Made by a program: the position numbers and the translations under genes
Shown here: one piece after another, positions 60,499-64,000 of the stretch
Position numbering within the stretch: position 1 is the stretch's first letter
Layout of the letters: each line of letters opens with the position of its first letter
Notes under the pieces: model-generated
What the model saw: only the letters and a program-made list of their open reading frames with translations
Told to the model about the DNA's origin: nothing
Database searches by the model: none
Assembly (NCBI RefSeq): GCF_028858725.1
Contig: NC_084772.1
Location: 19,321,548 to 19,385,547, forward strand
DNA: 64,000 nt
Reading direction: 5' to 3'
Source of the DNA: Colius striatus
Taxonomy: Eukaryota > Chordata > Aves > Coliiformes > Coliidae

Positions 60499-63400
60499 GT
60501 AAGTTTGGTGATGGTAAGAAATCAATGTCCTGTTTTGGGGTTTTTTTTTTTAAACTTAAAGGTTGTGACACTTTCCTTAGATTTACTACAGCCTCTTTCA
60601 GTTTAATCTTCAGAAGTCATTCAGCAGCTAGAGGCATATTTTTGGCAGGCTGGTTTTTTAAGTACCTTTATTGACTGACATCTGCGAGAGTATTTTAAAA
60701 TACTGCATTGAACTTCAGCTACTTTGCTGCCACACACTCTCCATGTCTTGTTGAAATACTGTAGGATGTACCTGGAAAAATGAGGAGAGGGCTAAAGTTT
60801 GCTAGAGAACTTGTACCGAAGAAAAAAATCAGTGTGGTATTCAGCTGACTCTCCTTTAAGAGCCATAGCATGAGTATTCTCTGGCAGTTGCAACCTGAGA
60901 CAGCTCTGCAAGCAGTGTTTTGGTCAGTGTTTCTTTTGGTTCTTGTTTCTGTCTGGCTCAGCTATTTTTCTGGAAAATCCCCCTTGGGGTTTTTTTCTTC
61001 TCCTTTTGGGTGAAAGTATGATACTTGATGCAAAAATGCATTACAGAGTTCCTGTTTTAAAGCTGTAACAGTCACACATCTATTGTCTCAACCTGTACAC
61101 CTTGCAACCTGGCCTTACTTCATAGTTATGTAAAGTTGGCGGTTAAATAGGAATTGCCATGTCATGATTACCCTACACAGTTTAAACCAAACTGTTACAG
61201 TATTTTAAGCAGCAGCTAAATTAATGTTTGTCTTTTTCCCCGAACCTGGGCGGAGCAAGGAAGCCAAGACTTACTCAGCTGTGTGAGAGAAGGGTACAAA
61301 TGACATTCAGATCTCCTTCAGCATAATGTCTGACTGGACATTTCTCAAAAAGTACATATGTTGATGTTTAAGAACAGCTGATCATTATGCTTAGCAACTT
61401 TGGCCATGCATTTAAAGGTAAATAAGATAACCAGTCATAGAAACAGATCCCATTTGAAAGCAGATATGCAACGTTTCTGAAAATTCCTGAGCGTTATTTA
61501 GTACAAGATCAGTTTTAGGACCCTGAGTAGTTTTAAGTAGGAGTTTCAAAAATTCATTAAGAGGACCATATGGCATGAAATCTCTGTTCTGATGACAAGG
61601 ACATCCCATCCAGTTGTATATTGCTTTGTCTAAGCTATGGATTTAACTTCTTAAGACTGAGATTTTAATGTTCACAAGCCATACAGAAAGTTGGTTTGTA
61701 CAAATGTTTTTCAGATCATTCCTAGACCCTGAGAGAACCTCTCCCAGCCTTGAGATTAGGTAATGACAGCAAATTAGGTTTTGCCTGAAAAATGTCTTTA
61801 ACAAGCTTGCACTGTACTGTGCATGCATGTTGTCACTGTGCTGCCTAAGAAGCTGTGGGAACTAAAGTGGAATGCTCTGCTTATGCAGGATATTTATAAG
61901 ATGATGACATACACTGACCATGTTGTTACCCTGGGTAATCTATGCTTTTTTTCTGTGCTTATCTTAAATATTTAACTTTATAATGGAATTAGAAGATGAG
62001 TTAATACTTACTAGGAATAGTCAAATCTTGGCTGAAGCTCTAATATGCAGAACTGTGTTCAGACTAATTAGTACTGTTTTCACAGCTTTTGCTGTTGTAC
62101 GTAGACTTTGTCCTTGGAGCATCTGTTTCAATATGCGTGTCATATTGTTCATGAGAGAGAAATCTGTTTCAGACCATTCAGAAATAGCACTGTGAACTAG
62201 ATTGAAACAAAAATGCCCAGAAGCAAAAGTGAAAAGTCAAAACAAATCGGGGGAAAAAACCCTCTTTTTTTAATACAAAGTTGACCCAGTGTTAATGGCA
62301 GATGAGCTTCTGCCAATCATTCCATAGACTGTACGGTAGCTGCTGGTATTCGTTATTCTAATTCTGCTGTAAAGTGTGAAGATTAATTCTTCAGCTGTAA
62401 CTTTTGTGTGTTAAATGCTAGAATATCAGTTGTGCTCGTGGCAAGATTTTAGCCTACAGTGTTCATGTTGCACCTTCAGCTAAACTACCGCTGCAACATA
62501 ATTGTAAGGGATGTCTTTTGTCTTCTTCTCCCTCACTTGCCCAGAGTTGGCTCTTGTGGTTGCCTAGTCTACAGTGAGATCATTAATTCACCAAAACCAG
62601 AAAAAAATATACTGACTTGGATTTTGTCTTTTTCTGGGTTAACTTTTGGTAACACCAGTGCTGGAAGCTTACTGGAGAGTAGAGGAGCAGGAGAGGAGTG
62701 CAGAAGTGAGAATTCTCACTTTTGGCTGTGGTAGGCTTAGCTCAGCCACAAAGGCAAACCACATTCTTTGTTTCAAAGCAATGATTTTTTTTTTTTAACT
62801 GGGATTTTAGAAAAGAAGCAGAAGTCCCACATTATCTTGAACTGGTAGGGATTTGAAATATGCCTAATAATTCATTCTTACTGTAGCTGGAGGAGTATTA
62901 GATGTTACCATTTGTTGCTTGTGCTTTTTAGTGTTGTAACAAAGGGTGAAGAACTGGGTCTCGGTTCTTGCTTGAACTAACAAGTTGTTCCCTAACAGGT
63001 AAACTAATGAAGAAGAGTTTTGTTGTGGAATTGTGCCCCATATTCCTTGAAAACCCATACTCTGCACTTGCAAGCACATGGAGCTGTGGCTCATTTCAAG
63101 CTGTGTGTGTTCTGACAGTTCAGCCAGACTAGAGCACAGATAGCTACTCACTGCTGCTGCTGAACAGTTAGGTGATGCCTGAGCTCTCCCAGCCTTTCCC
63201 TGTTCATCAGGTGTCAGACAGCAGCTTTCCACGTCCCTGCCTCTAGACTGCTGCTTTTTAAAAAAGAAACTTAAGGCCTCTTTCCTGCTTAGTGATAGCT
63301 AGTCAGTGATTGCAGAAGTAGTTGGTGAGTGGTGGATTGACAGGCATGGTGTTACTGAATGTTTTCTCATGGGTGTAGGGGAGAGGTGAAGACAATTTGA

Positions 63401-64000
63401 TATTCAGACTTGTTAACATCATTTGGAGAAATCGGATATGTATGGAGAGGTTTTCCTCTGTTTTTTTTTAAAGTTTCCTTTAGCTGACTGTTAGCAAGAT
63501 TGAAATTGATACATGAAATGTGTTTACTTCTCAGTTAGGTTAGTAGATCAAAGCAGAAAAGGAAGTAACATCTGTATTACATACCTGTTCATTGATTCTT
63601 AGTATGTTGTTATTGCTTGTGTAAGTCACACTTCCTCACACATTGAAGGTTTGTTACTCTTCATTTCACATGAAAACACACATACCCTGTAAATTTCTGT
63701 TTCTTTCACACTTTTTAAAAAGCTACACTTTTCATCAATGGACTTCCCTAGAAAATATTTGGAGAGTTTCAAAGCAGTTTTGTTGCCAATTGCATGTCAG
63801 AGCATTCTCAGCCAGACTTTGTCCTCTGATAGGGTTATTTCCTTAGCTGTGCAAATAACTGGACTTTTTTCCTTAGAAACTTACTTTTTGTGAATGTCAT
63901 TTTAGTGAACATCTCTGGTATACTTGAAAATAACCATTTGTTGATGTGTCATACATAATGTAGGTTGCACAAAATCTCCAAATTGAGATTTTGGAAGTAG
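60499..64000 (+). other. USP10: USP10 intron 3 (partial)
   Basis: Runs off the right edge. The large next USP10 exon was searched for and not found. No transposon or RNA gene recognised; a poly-T run lies at 62788-62799. Confidence 0.65.

Noticed and set aside
1-64000. CRISPR arrays, bacterial operons, prophage, tRNA or rRNA genes
   Set aside because: No regularly spaced repeats, Shine-Dalgarno-led gene runs, tRNA box B motifs or rRNA-like sequence seen; the window is a eukaryotic chromosome.

Overview
This window is nuclear vertebrate DNA, most probably from a bird. Short exons with GT-AG introns sit in long, moderately AT-rich introns, there are three CpG-rich promoter blocks, and the clearest transposon remnants are CR1 LINE tails, one ending in the ATTCTGTG octamer repeat typical of birds and reptiles. 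There are no bacterial, viral or organellar genes.

Three protein-coding genes can be read. (1) COTL1 (coactosin-like actin-binding protein), minus strand: exon 1 coding part 16143-16219, exon 2 15808-15890, exon 3 5892-6049. Together they give residues 1-106 of an expected ~142; the last exon was not found and presumably lies left of position 1. (2) KLHL36 (BTB-BACK-kelch protein), plus strand: coding exons 20538-20597, 23943-25016, 25974-26131 and 31644-32199. They join in frame into a complete 615-residue protein with six kelch Gly-Gly blades. (3) USP10 (ubiquitin-specific protease 10), plus strand: coding exons 39497-39517, 57772-57840 and 60453-60498. Only the first 45 residues plus one base of the next codon are inside the window; the rest lies right of 64000. 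The order COTL1(-) KLHL36(+) USP10(+) is the one known from human 16q24.1, so this is a conserved syntenic block.

Layout: 1-5891 COTL1 intron 3; 6050-15807 COTL1 intron 2; 16143-16900 COTL1 exon 1 and CpG promoter; 16900-19570 spacer between divergent genes; 19570-20300 CpG promoter of KLHL36; 20516-32199 KLHL36 coding region; 32200 to about 34980 probable KLHL36 3' UTR with a (TTTCC)n microsatellite; 34980-39030 intergenic; 39030-39850 CpG promoter of USP10; 39518-57771 USP10 intron 1, 57841-60452 intron 2, 60499 onward intron 3.

The genes do not form a pathway. COTL1 acts on F-actin, KLHL36 is a probable CUL3 adaptor, and USP10 removes ubiquitin and binds G3BP in stress-granule control. 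I found no new biological system. The most interesting details are the FGEF variant of the G3BP-binding motif in USP10, a tiny upstream ORF overlapping a YY1 site in the USP10 leader, repeated splice-acceptor look-alikes in COTL1 intron 1, a G-quadruplex-type tract next to the COTL1 start codon, and a long TTTCC tract in the probable KLHL36 3' UTR.
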